Source: an uncultured Helicobacter sp. (GTDB lineage: Bacteria; Campylobacterota; Campylobacteria; Campylobacterales; Helicobacteraceae). From it: a stretch of 64,000 bases of DNA. The position numbers and the translations under genes are program-made. Position 1 is the stretch's first letter. Every line of letters begins with the position of its first letter. Shown here piece by piece: positions 1 through 8,048 of the stretch. Where the stretch lies: positions 41,742 through 105,741 of the forward strand of contig CALVDZ010000005.1 of NCBI GenBank assembly GCA_944326445.1, written 5' to 3'. The notes under the pieces were generated by a model. That model was not told where the DNA came from. It ran no database searches and saw nothing but the letters and a program-made list of their open reading frames with translations.

Positions 1-1
1 A

Positions 2-535
2 AATCGCATATATGCGCGCCTTCGCACCAATCCCACACATATTTTTGAGGTGGATTTGAGCTATATTAGTGCGCGCGGGCAGTGGTATTTTCTCTCGTGG
101 AAGGGCGATGAGAGCAAAAGCGGCGGATTGGCGTGCAATATCGGGATACATTTGTTTGATATGCTGTGCTTTTTGTTTGGGGAATGCCAAGAGTGCGTCG
201 TGCATTACAAATCTCCTAGCACGATTTGTGGCTTTCTCACACTCACAAACGCCCGCGTGCGCTGGGCTCTATCCATCGATAGGGCATTGATCCCTAGTAG
301 CGCACTCTTACAGGGGCAGAGCACCTATCGCGCTATGCGTGTCGATAAAGAAGAGATAGAATTCACACGGGGCTTTGAGGATTTGCACACCAAAAGCTAT
401 GAGGAGATTCTCGCCCATAGGGGCTTTGGGCTGGAGAGCGCATTGCCTAGCCTAGAGATTATCGAGCGCATAGGGCAGCTAAGCCCCATAGGGCTAAAGG
501 GCGAGTATCACCCACTAGCAAGGGCATTGGCGTGA
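2..535 (+). CDS. Gfo/Idh/MocA-family nucleotide-sugar dehydrogenase, C-terminal part (WlbA/WbpB-like)
   Basis: The reading frame is open from base 2, so the N-terminal Rossmann half lies outside the window. The visible part is the C-terminal substrate-binding domain. The stretch GGLACNIGIHLFDMLCFLFG matches the conserved block of WlbA/WbpB enzymes, which oxidise UDP-GlcNAcA at C3 on the route to UDP-2,3-diacetamido-hexuronic acids. The stop overlaps the GTG start of the acetyltransferase gene by 4 bp (GTGA), so the two are translationally coupled. A WlbB-like enzyme and a nucleotide-sugar dehydrogenase follow, which supports a role in surface polysaccharide or LPS sugar synthesis. Family assignment is firm. 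The exact substrate is inferred from the neighbours. Confidence 0.8.
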   Translation, partial: NRIYARLRTNPTHIFEVDLSYISARGQWYFLSWKGDESKSGGLACNIGIHLFDMLCFLFGECQECVVHYKSPSTICGFLTLTNARVRWALSIDRALIPSSALLQGQSTYRAMRVDKEEIEFTRGFEDLHTKSYEEILAHRGFGLESALPSLEIIERIGQLSPIGLKGEYHPLARALA

Positions 536-1107
536 GGGAGTATTTCGCACACGCTAGCAGTGTGGTCGATGAGGGTGCGCGTATCGGCAGAGATTCTAAA
601 ATTTGGCATTTTTGCCATATTTTTGGCTCGAGCGTGATTGGCAAAAACTGCTCCATAGGGCAAAATTGTATGATAGCCCAAAATGTGCGCATAGGCGATA
701 ATGTCAAGATTCAGAACAATGTCAGCATTGTGGAGGGCGTGAGAATCTGCGATGATGTGTTTATCGCACCTAGCGTGGTTTTTACTAATATCAAGACTCC
801 TCGCGCCTTTATCTCGCGCAAGAGCGAGTATCTCCCCACGCTGCTTGAGAGAGGCTGCTCAATCGGGGCAAATGCCACCATCATCTGTGGCAACACCATC
901 GGCGCATACGCACTCGTAGGTGCGGGTGCGGTAGTGAGCCACGATGTGCCGCCCCACGCGCTCGTAGTGGGCAATCCCGCGCGGCTTGTGGGCTGGGTGG
1001 ATAAGGCTGGGGTTAAGCTAGAGTTTGTCCAAAATCGTGCGTATGATAGCCTAGATTCTAGCGTGTATGAGCTGCGTGATGGGAAGGTGGTGCAAATTGA
1101 AGTGTGA
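532..1107 (+). CDS. wlbB: UDP-2-acetamido-3-amino-hexuronate N-acetyltransferase, hexapeptide-repeat family (WlbB/WbpD-like)
   Basis: The 191-residue protein is a left-handed beta-helix acyltransferase. From about residue 15 to 150 it shows the hexapeptide periodicity (IGKNCSIGQN, VRIGDNVKIQNNVSI) and ends the helix with VVGNPARLVGW. WlbB/WbpD enzymes transfer acetyl from acetyl-CoA to the 3-amino group of UDP-GlcNAc(3NH2)A in the cytoplasm. The GTG start overlaps the upstream stop as GTGA. The aminotransferase (WlbC/WbpE) that should act between these two enzymes is not next to them and may lie upstream of the window. Length fits the family. Confidence 0.88.
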   Translation: MREYFAHASSVVDEGARIGRDSKIWHFCHIFGSSVIGKNCSIGQNCMIAQNVRIGDNVKIQNNVSIVEGVRICDDVFIAPSVVFTNIKTPRAFISRKSEYLPTLLERGCSIGANATIICGNTIGAYALVGAGAVVSHDVPPHALVVGNPARLVGWVDKAGVKLEFVQNRAYDSLDSSVYELRDGKVVQIEV

Positions 1108-2365
1108 ATCTAATCCCACAGAAGTGCGAGATCCTATCATCGCTGTGGTGGGGCTAGGCTATGTGGGCGCACCCTTGGCACTTGCGTTGGCTGGGCATTT
1201 TGAGGTTATTGGCTTTGATAGAGATTCTAAGCGCATACAAGAGCTCCAAAGTGGCTTTGATACGCACACACAGGAGCACTTCACACCACCAAACTCCCTG
1301 CATTATAGCAATGCGCGCGAGGATCTCAAAAAGGCAAGTGTGTTTATCATCGCCGTGCCCACGCCTATCCTTTCTGACAAAACGCCCGATCTCACGCATT
1401 TGCAGCAAGCCTCGCAAATCGTGGGCAGTGTGCTCAAAAAAGATGATCTCATCGTGTATGAATCCACCACATATCCCTTTTGCACGCGCCACTATTGCGC
1501 TAAGATTTTGCAAAAAACCTCTAAGTTAGTGCTAGATAGAGATTTTTTTGTCGGTTACTCTCCTGAGCGCATAAATCCGGGCGATACGCGCCATACCCTG
1601 CGCACTATCACCAAACTCATCGCCGCGAGCACGCCCCACGCGCTACAGAGAATACAAGCTGTGTATGGGAGGGTGGTAGATTCACTCCATATCGCGCCCA
1701 GTATCGAGATAGCCGAGATGGCAAAGCTCATCGAAAATGCCCAACGCGATCTCAATATCGCCTTTGTCAATGAAGTGGCGATGATGTGCGATAAGCTAGG
1801 TTTAAGTGCTAGCGAGGTGCTAGAGGCGGCTAGGAGCAAGTGGAATTTCCTGCCCTTTAGTCCCGGGCTTGTAGGGGGGCATTGTATCAGCGTCGATCCC
1901 TACTATCTCTCCTATATCTTAGAGATGTGCGCGTATAAGCCCAAAGTCCTAAGTATGGGGCGGCTTGTCAATGAGCAAATGCCCGCATTCCTTGCGCGCA
2001 AAATCCACACGCTCACGCTAGATTCTAAACTAGCGGCGCACAAAAGCAGGGTGCTGCTGCTAGGCTTGTCGTTCAAGGAGAATTGTCGCGATATGCGCAA
2101 CTCCAAAACACCGATTTTGCGCAAAAAGCTCAAAAAACGCGGATTTAGGGTAAAGGTGTATGATCCCCTCATTGATGGGCGGGAGGCAGAGCGGATGTTT
2201 GGCTTTAAGCCGCTCAAATCCCTAGAGGGTAAGAAGTTTGACATTATCGTCTTACTCAATGCACACAAGGAATTTTTAAGTCTCAATCTGCGCGAGTATG
2301 CCAACCCTACCCATATCATCTTTGATATAAAAAACGCCCTGCCCTACGCCACCCATAGGCTGTAG
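1097..2365 (+). CDS. UDP-N-acetylhexosamine 6-dehydrogenase (TviB/WbpO/WbpA type)
   Basis: This is a three-domain nucleotide-sugar dehydrogenase. It has an N-terminal NAD site (IAVVGLGYVGAPLA), a central domain with YSPERINPGD, the conserved SKWNFLPF, and the catalytic cysteine in GLVGGHCISVDPYYL, plus a C-terminal domain with FKENCRDMRNSKTP. The family oxidises C6 of UDP-GlcNAc or UDP-GalNAc to the uronic acid. The wording of the motifs is closer to TviB/WbpO than to WbpA. I chose TTG at 1097 because GGGAAGG sits 9 bases upstream and the overlap with the previous gene is only 11 bp. An ATG at 1067 would also be in frame. It supplies the uronate precursor for the two upstream enzymes. Its 3' end overlaps comEC tail to tail by 22 bp. 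Confidence 0.88.
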   Translation: MKCESNPTEVRDPIIAVVGLGYVGAPLALALAGHFEVIGFDRDSKRIQELQSGFDTHTQEHFTPPNSLHYSNAREDLKKASVFIIAVPTPILSDKTPDLTHLQQASQIVGSVLKKDDLIVYESTTYPFCTRHYCAKILQKTSKLVLDRDFFVGYSPERINPGDTRHTLRTITKLIAASTPHALQRIQAVYGRVVDSLHIAPSIEIAEMAKLIENAQRDLNIAFVNEVAMMCDKLGLSASEVLEAARSKWNFLPFSPGLVGGHCISVDPYYLSYILEMCAYKPKVLSMGRLVNEQMPAFLARKIHTLTLDSKLAAHKSRVLLLGLSFKENCRDMRNSKTPILRKKLKKRGFRVKVYDPLIDGREAERMFGFKPLKSLEGKKFDIIVLLNAHKEFLSLNLREYANPTHIIFDIKNALPYATHRL

Positions 2366-3666
2366 TATAAATACCCCCAAAACCCAAAGCTAAGGATTAG
2401 CAAGCCGATATAGGCGAGAAAATAACGCGTCGCAAGGAGTGAAAGTATGAGATAACTCACAAAAAGCCACGCGGGGGCAAAGACCTCAATAGAATCTAGG
2501 CTTAGACTAAAAAGCCTAAGTAAGAGCGTATCAAAAATCCCGCCAATCCCCAGCAAATGCGCCACCACACTCGCGGGAAAGAAAATCGTGAAAATAAGCG
2601 TGAGCGGGATAGAAATGATGGTATAAAGGCTAAAATATGGAAAGAAAAAATGCACCAAAATGAGCATATTGGCAAAGATAGTGAGGTTAAACACTATGGG
2701 GAGAAGCATAAATCTAAAAACAAAGGAGCGCGATGTGAATCTAAAATAGTGTAAAAACAAATAGATATAAAATACCCCAAAAAATGAGAGAAAAAACCCA
2801 ATGCTAAAGAGTAAGCGCGGGAAAAAACTAACACACAAAGCCCCCACCATAAACAAAAAGCTAAAATGCAAAATCTTTATGCCCTGATACACCATCACAA
2901 ACCCAACGCACGCCATCACCCACGCGCGCAAAAATGAGGGAGAAAAGCCAAGCAATACGAGATAGCCAAAAAGCACGATGAGTGTGAGAAATCCGATATC
3001 AAAAAAGCTATTACGATAGGGGAAAAGTCGATGCACGCGTTTATAGAGAAATCCGAGGCTAACGCCTAGCACTAATGAAAGAATCCCCAGATGAAAGCCG
3101 CTAATAGCGATGAGATGGGCGATACCAAGGGTGTTGCTAATATCGCGCAGCTCTTTGGGTAGGAAGTCGGCGATGTAGAGGGTTTTGTAAAACGCGCCAA
3201 GTAGTGAATCTGCGTGCTGTGAATCGATAAAGACACGCAAAGAGTCGCGATAATCGCGCGTAGATTCTAACGAGAGGCTAAAGCTTGTGATAAGGCAGGA
3301 TTGGAGGTATTGCCAAAAGCTACATTTGGCGCTTTTTCCGTAGATTCTCACATAGGTGTGCAGGAGGTTTTTGATGTCTTCTTTAGAAGTGGTGTAGAAA
3401 ATCTCTCCAGATTCTGTGCGCACTTTGAGCACTTCATATGGGGTGTTGGTTTTGGATGAAAACTTAGTGTATTGGGCGATGACTTGTCCGCGTATGACGA
3501 TAGGCTTCTCAGAATCTAGCGCGCGGTAGCGGGAATACTCAAGCGCGAGATTGAGCGCAAAAATGCTTAAGCAAAAGGCGAGAAATGCGAGCCATTGGGA
3601 TTTGGTGTGGAGCATAGTAACGGGAGAGATTGCTTGGGGGTGGGAAGTGGTGTGTGTGCTACGCAA
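2344..3666 (-). CDS. comEC: ComEC/Rec2-family DNA-uptake channel protein
   Basis: The protein has about 440 residues, a short N-terminal OB-like soluble segment (about 55-115) and then the competence domain, with the signature HLIAISGFHLGIL at 184-196. At least eight hydrophobic membrane segments follow. ComEC moves single-stranded DNA across the inner membrane during natural transformation. This version lacks the C-terminal beta-lactamase-like domain of larger ComEC proteins, as in other Helicobacter. A second possible start is the Met encoded at 3615. It is transcribed alone, convergent with the sugar dehydrogenase. Its presence matters for the overrepresented AGATTCT motif, because a functional uptake machine would be needed if that motif is an uptake signal. 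Confidence 0.88.
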   Translation of the reverse strand: MRSTHTTSHPQAISPVTMLHTKSQWLAFLAFCLSIFALNLALEYSRYRALDSEKPIVIRGQVIAQYTKFSSKTNTPYEVLKVRTESGEIFYTTSKEDIKNLLHTYVRIYGKSAKCSFWQYLQSCLITSFSLSLESTRDYRDSLRVFIDSQHADSLLGAFYKTLYIADFLPKELRDISNTLGIAHLIAISGFHLGILSLVLGVSLGFLYKRVHRLFPYRNSFFDIGFLTLIVLFGYLVLLGFSPSFLRAWVMACVGFVMVYQGIKILHFSFLFMVGALCVSFFPRLLFSIGFFLSFFGVFYIYLFLHYFRFTSRSFVFRFMLLPIVFNLTIFANMLILVHFFFPYFSLYTIISIPLTLIFTIFFPASVVAHLLGIGGIFDTLLLRLFSLSLDSIEVFAPAWLFVSYLILSLLATRYFLAYIGLLILSFGFWGYLYYSLWVA

Positions 3667-3861
3667 AATGAGCCTTGTGTGTGGGGTTGGTATCGTGTGG
3701 CATTATAGCCTAAAGCGGCTCTAGTGTGCAAGTGGGATATAAATGTGAGTAGATAGAGGCTAGCTAATAGCGATACAATCTCGCTAAAAACCTGTAGCAA
3801 AAGAATGCGCCAAAGGCGGGTAGTCCCGTCTCTGCGCTTAAGAAAGTATTAAAAAGCTAAA

Positions 3862-4233
3862 CTATTTCGTGCGGTCTTGCTTGCGAAGCTCTTTGATACG
3901 AGCAGCCTTGCCGCTGCGTGTGCGGAGGTAGTAGAGCTTGGCTCTTCTCACGCGCCCTATGCGCAATACTTGGATAGAATCTAGACTCTCGCTATAAAGC
4001 GGAAATGTCTTCTCCACGCCCACATTGTTCGCGCCGACTTTACGTACCGTAAAAGTCCTATCCACGCCGTTACCGCGTATCGCGATACACACGCCCTCAA
4101 AATTCTGAATCCTGCTCTTATCGCCCTCTTGAATTTTGATACCAAGTCTTATGGTATCCCCTGCCTTGAATTGTGGTACCTTTTTGTCGCCAATCTGCGC
4201 CTTTTGGAAGCTCTCGATATATCTGTTTTTCAT
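3862..4233 (-). CDS. rplS: 50S ribosomal protein L19
   Basis: The 123-residue protein matches L19 throughout: FKAGDTIRLGIKIQEGDKSR near the N terminus, then FEGVCIAIRGNG, and RVRRAKLYYLRTRSGKAARI near the C terminus. L19 sits at the 30S-50S interface. It is the last gene of the rpsP-khpA-rimM-trmD-rplS operon, 22 bp after trmD, the usual arrangement. The ATG has AAGGATTG just upstream. The roughly 195 bp between it and comEC contain no gene that I can support. Confidence 0.97.
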   Translation of the reverse strand: MKNRYIESFQKAQIGDKKVPQFKAGDTIRLGIKIQEGDKSRIQNFEGVCIAIRGNGVDRTFTVRKVGANNVGVEKTFPLYSESLDSIQVLRIGRVRRAKLYYLRTRSGKAARIKELRKQDRTK

Positions 4234-4255
4234 CGCTCAATCCTTAAAATCAAAA

Positions 4256-4966
4256 TTATTGCTTTGTTGTCGCGAGATATACGCGAAACAAATCCGGTCG
4301 AAAGTATTGCGTCTTGCAACCTGCCAAAGAATGTTTTAAACTTGCGATTCTATTATGGTTTCCCTTTGAATACTCTGAAGGAATTGCAAGTTTTGGTAAA
4401 TTTTTGATGGTTTTTTCAAAATCTGTGGTGTTTTTGGCAAAATTTGGAGCCTCAAGGAGATAAGATTCAAAACTCTCGCCTTTTAGAGAATCCTCATTGC
4501 CAAGCACACCCGGGATTTGTCGTGCGATACTATCAGCGAGGCACAGCGCGCCGAGCTCCCCGCCTGTGAGGATAAAATCCCCAATGCTAAAAACCTCATC
4601 GCCAAAAGATTCTATCAATCGCTCATCAAAGCCCTCATACCGCCCACACACAAAGCTAATATGGGGTTTGCGCGCTAGCCGCAGAGCGTCATTTTGCCCA
4701 AATCGCTTGCCACACGGACTAAGAAAGATGATATGGGACTCCCTAGCCTCCCAGAGTGCGCAAGAAAGAGATTCAAACATCAGCACCTGCCCAGCTCCGC
4801 CACTTATGGGCGGGTTATCGACTTTTTGGTAGGCATTAGTAGCAAACTCTCGGAAATTTATGGCTTCCACCTCTAGGATACCGCTCTCCCGCGCGCGCTT
4901 GAGGATAGAATCTTCAAAATACGGCGCGATGAGCTGGGGGAAAAGCGTAAAAAAACTTAGTTTCAT
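4256..4966 (-). CDS. trmD: tRNA (guanine-37-N1)-methyltransferase
   Basis: TrmD methylates G37 next to the anticodon, using S-adenosylmethionine bound in a trefoil knot. The knot motifs are visible: FVCGRYEGFDERL and FSIGDFILTGGELGAL around residues 105-140. The N terminus MKLSFFTLFPQ and the block PPISGGAGQVLM are also typical. At 236 residues it is normal length. Its ATG shares one base with the rimM stop (TGATG), so translation is coupled. Assignment is secure. Confidence 0.97.
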   Translation of the reverse strand: MKLSFFTLFPQLIAPYFEDSILKRARESGILEVEAINFREFATNAYQKVDNPPISGGAGQVLMFESLSCALWEARESHIIFLSPCGKRFGQNDALRLARKPHISFVCGRYEGFDERLIESFGDEVFSIGDFILTGGELGALCLADSIARQIPGVLGNEDSLKGESFESYLLEAPNFAKNTTDFEKTIKNLPKLAIPSEYSKGNHNRIASLKHSLAGCKTQYFRPDLFRVYLATTKQ

Positions 4967-5550
4967 CAGCTATTTTCTAAAATACCACGCGCATTTTGGG
5001 TATAAATGCGCTTTTGGCTCATATCTGTATGAGTGATAAATCGCTCAATGTAGGGGAGCAGAAAGGTTTTGGGAAGCTTGTAAGTCTCAATCAAAAACGG
5101 ATTAGTAGCAATAAGCATATAATCCGTGCTGCCTATGCGCTCGATATCCTGCACCCTGCCTAGAATCTCGCTAGATTCTATAATCTCGCAACCAATAATA
5201 TCAAACCAAAAAAATTCGCCTTCTTTGAGGGCGCAATCCGCCCTACTCTGGGCTATCGTGGTATAAAGTGTGTGGTTAGTGAGTGCTCTCGCCTCCTCGC
5301 TCGTGCTGATACCACAAAAGCGGACTTTTGCATACTCTTTGTTTGGGAGGTGCTCATAAGATTCTATAATCACAGAAGGATAGGCGATGTGGGAGGTGTG
5401 ATAAGTCTTGTCCTTAGTAATACTATGGGGAAAGTCAGTCTGCACAAAAAGGCGCAAACTCCCATCAAAACCTATGGTGCGCCCTATTTTGCCAATCTGT
5501 ATGAGGTTATTGTTTTGCCGCTTGGATAAAGATTCTGTAGTTCTGCCCAT
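4966..5550 (-). CDS. rimM: 16S rRNA processing protein RimM
   Basis: RimM helps mature the 30S head and binds S19. The N-terminal RimM domain shows IQIGKIGRTIGFDGSLRLF, and the PRC-barrel part shows GEFFWFDIIGCEI followed by LGRVQDIERIGSTDYMLI. The listed ATG overlaps khpA by 44 bp and has no strong ribosome site, so initiation probably depends on coupling. No better in-frame ATG, GTG or TTG is visible before the conserved domain. Position between khpA and trmD is the standard order. Confidence 0.93.
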   Translation of the reverse strand: MGRTTESLSKRQNNNLIQIGKIGRTIGFDGSLRLFVQTDFPHSITKDKTYHTSHIAYPSVIIESYEHLPNKEYAKVRFCGISTSEEARALTNHTLYTTIAQSRADCALKEGEFFWFDIIGCEIIESSEILGRVQDIERIGSTDYMLIATNPFLIETYKLPKTFLLPYIERFITHTDMSQKRIYTQNARGILENS

Positions 5551-5764
5551 CTTTGGCTTTTGCTCCCGAAATGAGGGTTTTGAGAGAGCCTATCATCTTA
5601 CCTTCCTTGCCGATTAATCGCCCAATATCATCAGAATGCGCAGACACGCATATCTCGCATGTCCTGCTCCCATCCTCCTCTGTGATATTGCGCGTGGAGA
5701 TCTCGATACACTCGGGCTTAGTGGCAAGTTTTTTGGTGTATGTTTCTACAAACTTATCTATCAT
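5507..5764 (-). CDS. khpA: KH-domain RNA-binding protein KhpA
   Basis: This is an 85-residue single KH domain. The RNA-binding GXXG loop region is GRLIGKEGKMIGSLKTLI near residues 48-65. KhpA is a small RNA chaperone, encoded between rpsP and rimM in many bacteria, as here. Six bases separate it from the rpsP stop. The 3' end runs 44 bp into rimM. Family is clear; the cellular role is known mainly from other phyla. Confidence 0.92.
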   Translation of the reverse strand: MIDKFVETYTKKLATKPECIEISTRNITEEDGSRTCEICVSAHSDDIGRLIGKEGKMIGSLKTLISGAKAKDGQNYRIFIQAAKQ

Positions 5765-5769
5765 TGTGC

Positions 5770-6000
5770 TTATTTGCTCGTGAGTTTGCTCACACGCTCA
5801 CTCATCTTTGCACCTACACCTTTCCAATACTCCAATCTCTGTGCATCAAACTTCACGACTGCAGGCTGCGCAAGGGGATTATAATACCCAATCGCTTCTA
5901 TCCAGCCCCCATCGCGCTTCTTACGAGAATCTGTCACCACAATACGATAAAAAGGTTTTTTCTTGCGTCCCATTTTGGTTAAACGAATTACTGTCGCCAT
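5770..6000 (-). CDS. rpsP: 30S ribosomal protein S16
   Basis: S16 assembles early into the 30S body. The protein begins MATVIRLTKMGRKKKPFYRI, the invariant N terminus of S16, so the start is the ATG ending at 6000. It has an AGGAGAG ribosome site immediately upstream. An in-frame start 39 bases further out would add a non-conserved leader and is rejected. GYYNPLAQP at mid-protein is also typical. The 76-residue length is normal. It is first in its five-gene operon; ffh lies upstream in the same direction with an 81 bp gap. Confidence 0.96.
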   Translation of the reverse strand: MATVIRLTKMGRKKKPFYRIVVTDSRKKRDGGWIEAIGYYNPLAQPAVVKFDAQRLEYWKGVGAKMSERVSKLTSK

Positions 6001-6081
6001 TTGCTCTCCTTTAGGAATCTTTAAGATGTAATTTTGCAAAGAGGCGGATTATACGCTATGTTTGCTTAAATTGTTTTGATA

Positions 6082-7419
6082 CTATCTCGGAAATCTCACA
6101 TTGCCTAGCATACCCATAAGCTCCTGCATACCGCCTTTTTGACTCATTTTTTTTGCCATTTTTGCAGCATTATCAAACTGCTTGATGATACGATTGATAC
6201 TTGCGACATCAAGCCCGCTGCCCTGGGCGATTCTCTTGCGTCTTGAGCCATTGAGGATATCGGGATTTTCACGCTCTTTTGGCGTCATAGAATTCACCAT
6301 TGCGCGGATATTTTTAATCTCTTGGGAATTGTCCAAATCCACATTTTTGAGCGCGCCAGCCATATTACCAAGCCCGGGGATCATCGAGACAATCGAGCTC
6401 ATCGAGCCAAGTTTTTTGATATTTTCTATCTGATTGAGAAAATCCTCAAAGCCAAACTGCCCCTTTTTGAGCTTTTTGGTAATGTCCTTGGCTTCTTTTT
6501 GGGTGATGATGGTAGCGGTTTTTTCGGCTAGAGATTCTATATCGCCCGCCCCCATTAGCCGCGAGACGATACGCTCAGGCAGGAAAATATCCAAATCCGC
6601 CACTTTCTCGCCGCTTCCGATAAAGCGCAGCGGCACGCCGATTTGATAGGCTATGCTTAGGGCTATCCCGCCTTTAGAATCGCTATCAAACTTTGTGAGA
6701 ATTACCCCATCAATGCCGATTTTTTCATTAAAATGCGCCGCGGTTTTTACCCCATCTTGCCCCACGAGTGAATCTGCCACATAAAAGCACTCCGTGGGGT
6801 TTATGGATTGTTTTATCTGCACAAGCTCACTCATAAGCTCCTCATCAATGGCTAGTCGCCCCGCCGTATCCACAAGTAGCACATCATAATGCCCACTTAT
6901 AGCCTTTTGTTTGGCTGCCTGTGCGACTTGCAGAGGGGTTTGTGAATCTTGTGTGGGAGCAAACACATCGACTTCTATGCTCGCTCCTAGTTGTTTTAGC
7001 TGCTCCACCGCAGCTAACCGCTGCAAATCACACGCTGCCAAAAGCACCTTTTTGCCCCTAGCTTTGAGATAATTCCCTAGCTTTGCTGTGCTTGTTGTCT
7101 TACCACTTCCTTGCAAACCCATCATTAGCACGATTGTGGGCGGCGTGGATGCGAAAGTAAAGCCATAATGTTTGGAGGTTTTGAGCACATTTTGGAGGCT
7201 CTCTTGCAGGGCATTGACAAAGTTTTGCTTGCCGATACCTTTGAGCTTGGTATTTTGCTCGACTTGAGCGAGAATCTCTTTGGCGACTTTATGATGCACA
7301 TCGTTGCGCAGCAGGATTTTTTTGAGCTCATCAAGTGCGCCCTTTAGGGCTCTCTCATCATCGCTAAAGCGGATTTTATTGGCTATGTTTTTAAAGGATT
7401 GGGTGAGTGTGTCAAACAC
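6082..7419 (-). CDS. ffh: Signal recognition particle GTPase Ffh
   Basis: Ffh binds signal sequences and 4.5S RNA and delivers ribosomes to FtsY. Domains in order: N helical bundle (FKNIANKIRFSD), the G domain with P-loop MGLQGSGKTTS, DTAGR, and TKFDSDSKGG, then a methionine-rich M domain with the RNA-binding GSRRKRIAQGSG. I set the start at GTG 7419 because AAGGAG lies 5 bases upstream and the protein then begins MFDTLTQSF, like other Ffh proteins. A TTG at 7446 is in frame but lacks a ribosome site. Length then is 445 residues. Confidence 0.96.
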   Translation of the reverse strand: MFDTLTQSFKNIANKIRFSDDERALKGALDELKKILLRNDVHHKVAKEILAQVEQNTKLKGIGKQNFVNALQESLQNVLKTSKHYGFTFASTPPTIVLMMGLQGSGKTTSTAKLGNYLKARGKKVLLAACDLQRLAAVEQLKQLGASIEVDVFAPTQDSQTPLQVAQAAKQKAISGHYDVLLVDTAGRLAIDEELMSELVQIKQSINPTECFYVADSLVGQDGVKTAAHFNEKIGIDGVILTKFDSDSKGGIALSIAYQIGVPLRFIGSGEKVADLDIFLPERIVSRLMGAGDIESLAEKTATIITQKEAKDITKKLKKGQFGFEDFLNQIENIKKLGSMSSIVSMIPGLGNMAGALKNVDLDNSQEIKNIRAMVNSMTPKERENPDILNGSRRKRIAQGSGLDVASINRIIKQFDNAAKMAKKMSQKGGMQELMGMLGNVRFPR

Positions 7420-7529
7420 GCTAGCTCCTTGTGATAAAGTATCCAAAAGCCAAAATTGTATAAAAAAAACTTTGTGTTTTGCCTAAAAGTTGCGCTTTTG
7501 GGCTTTGGGCGCGAGAATTAAGTATTAAC

Positions 7530-7538
7530 TTTTTTTTT
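7530..7538 (+). repeat. Homopolymer T9 in the perR leader
   Basis: Nine consecutive T residues lie 50 bases upstream of the PerR/Fur start, inside an AT-rich region likely to hold its promoter. In Helicobacter, T tracts in promoters can vary in length and change expression. Here that is only a possibility, since no second allele is visible. Confidence 0.4.
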
Positions 7539-7587
7539 GTATAAGAAATTTTTTCAAAAAATTACAAAATTACACAGGATTAGAGTG

Positions 7588-8001
7588 ATGATGACGCATT
7601 TTACCCAAGATTTAAAAGCCAAAAATCTCAAAGTTACGCCCCAGCGTATCGCTATGCTTAGCGAAATCGAGACAAATGGGCATATGGATGTCGATGAGCT
7701 GTATGAAAAAATCAAAGAATTTTATCCCTCCATCTCGCTTGCGACGATTTATAAAAATATCAGTGCGCTTTGTGATGCTAATATTTTGCGCGAGATCAAA
7801 GCCCCAAACCATAAGCAAAAATACGAGCTTGCGTGCGATAAACATATCCACGTGGCGTGCGAGAAATGCGGGAGGTTTGAGGATCTCAAAATCGATACGA
7901 CTAAGCTAGAAAAAATGGGCTCACAAAAAAGTGGCTACAAGCTCTATGATACTTCTGCCGTGCTCATTGGGATATGCCCAGAGTGCGCTGCAAAAGGCTA
8001 G
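7588..8001 (+). CDS. perR: Fur-family metalloregulator, probably the peroxide regulator PerR
   Basis: This is a Fur-family repressor. It has a winged helix in the N-terminal half (LKVTPQRIAMLSEI, ISLATIYKNISALCDANILREI) and a dimerisation domain with HIHVACEKCGRFEDL. Cysteine pairs CEKC and CPEC form the structural zinc site. The length, 138 residues from ATG 7588 (or 137 from 7591) after AGGATTAGAG, is shorter than typical Helicobacter Fur and fits PerR. PerR proteins repress catalase and peroxiredoxin genes until iron-bound histidines are oxidised by peroxide. katA lies about 13 kb away at 21301. Fur remains an alternative. Confidence 0.75.
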   Translation: MMTHFTQDLKAKNLKVTPQRIAMLSEIETNGHMDVDELYEKIKEFYPSISLATIYKNISALCDANILREIKAPNHKQKYELACDKHIHVACEKCGRFEDLKIDTTKLEKMGSQKSGYKLYDTSAVLIGICPECAAKG

Positions 8002-8048
8002 TTTGGGCAGGTAGCCACACGCTAAATTACAGAATCTAAAGGGGCAAT

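Noticed and set aside
1869..1875. Run of six G in the sugar dehydrogenase as a contingency tract
   Set aside because: It encodes the invariant GGH of the active site and is too short to be likely to vary.
2557..2754. Charged 65-codon frame inside comEC on the other strand
   Set aside because: Shadow of a real gene, with lysine-rich composition produced by the antisense of hydrophobic codons.
7420..7446. TTG 7446 as the start of Ffh
   Set aside because: GTG 7419 has an ideal AAGGAG site and gives the conserved N terminus.
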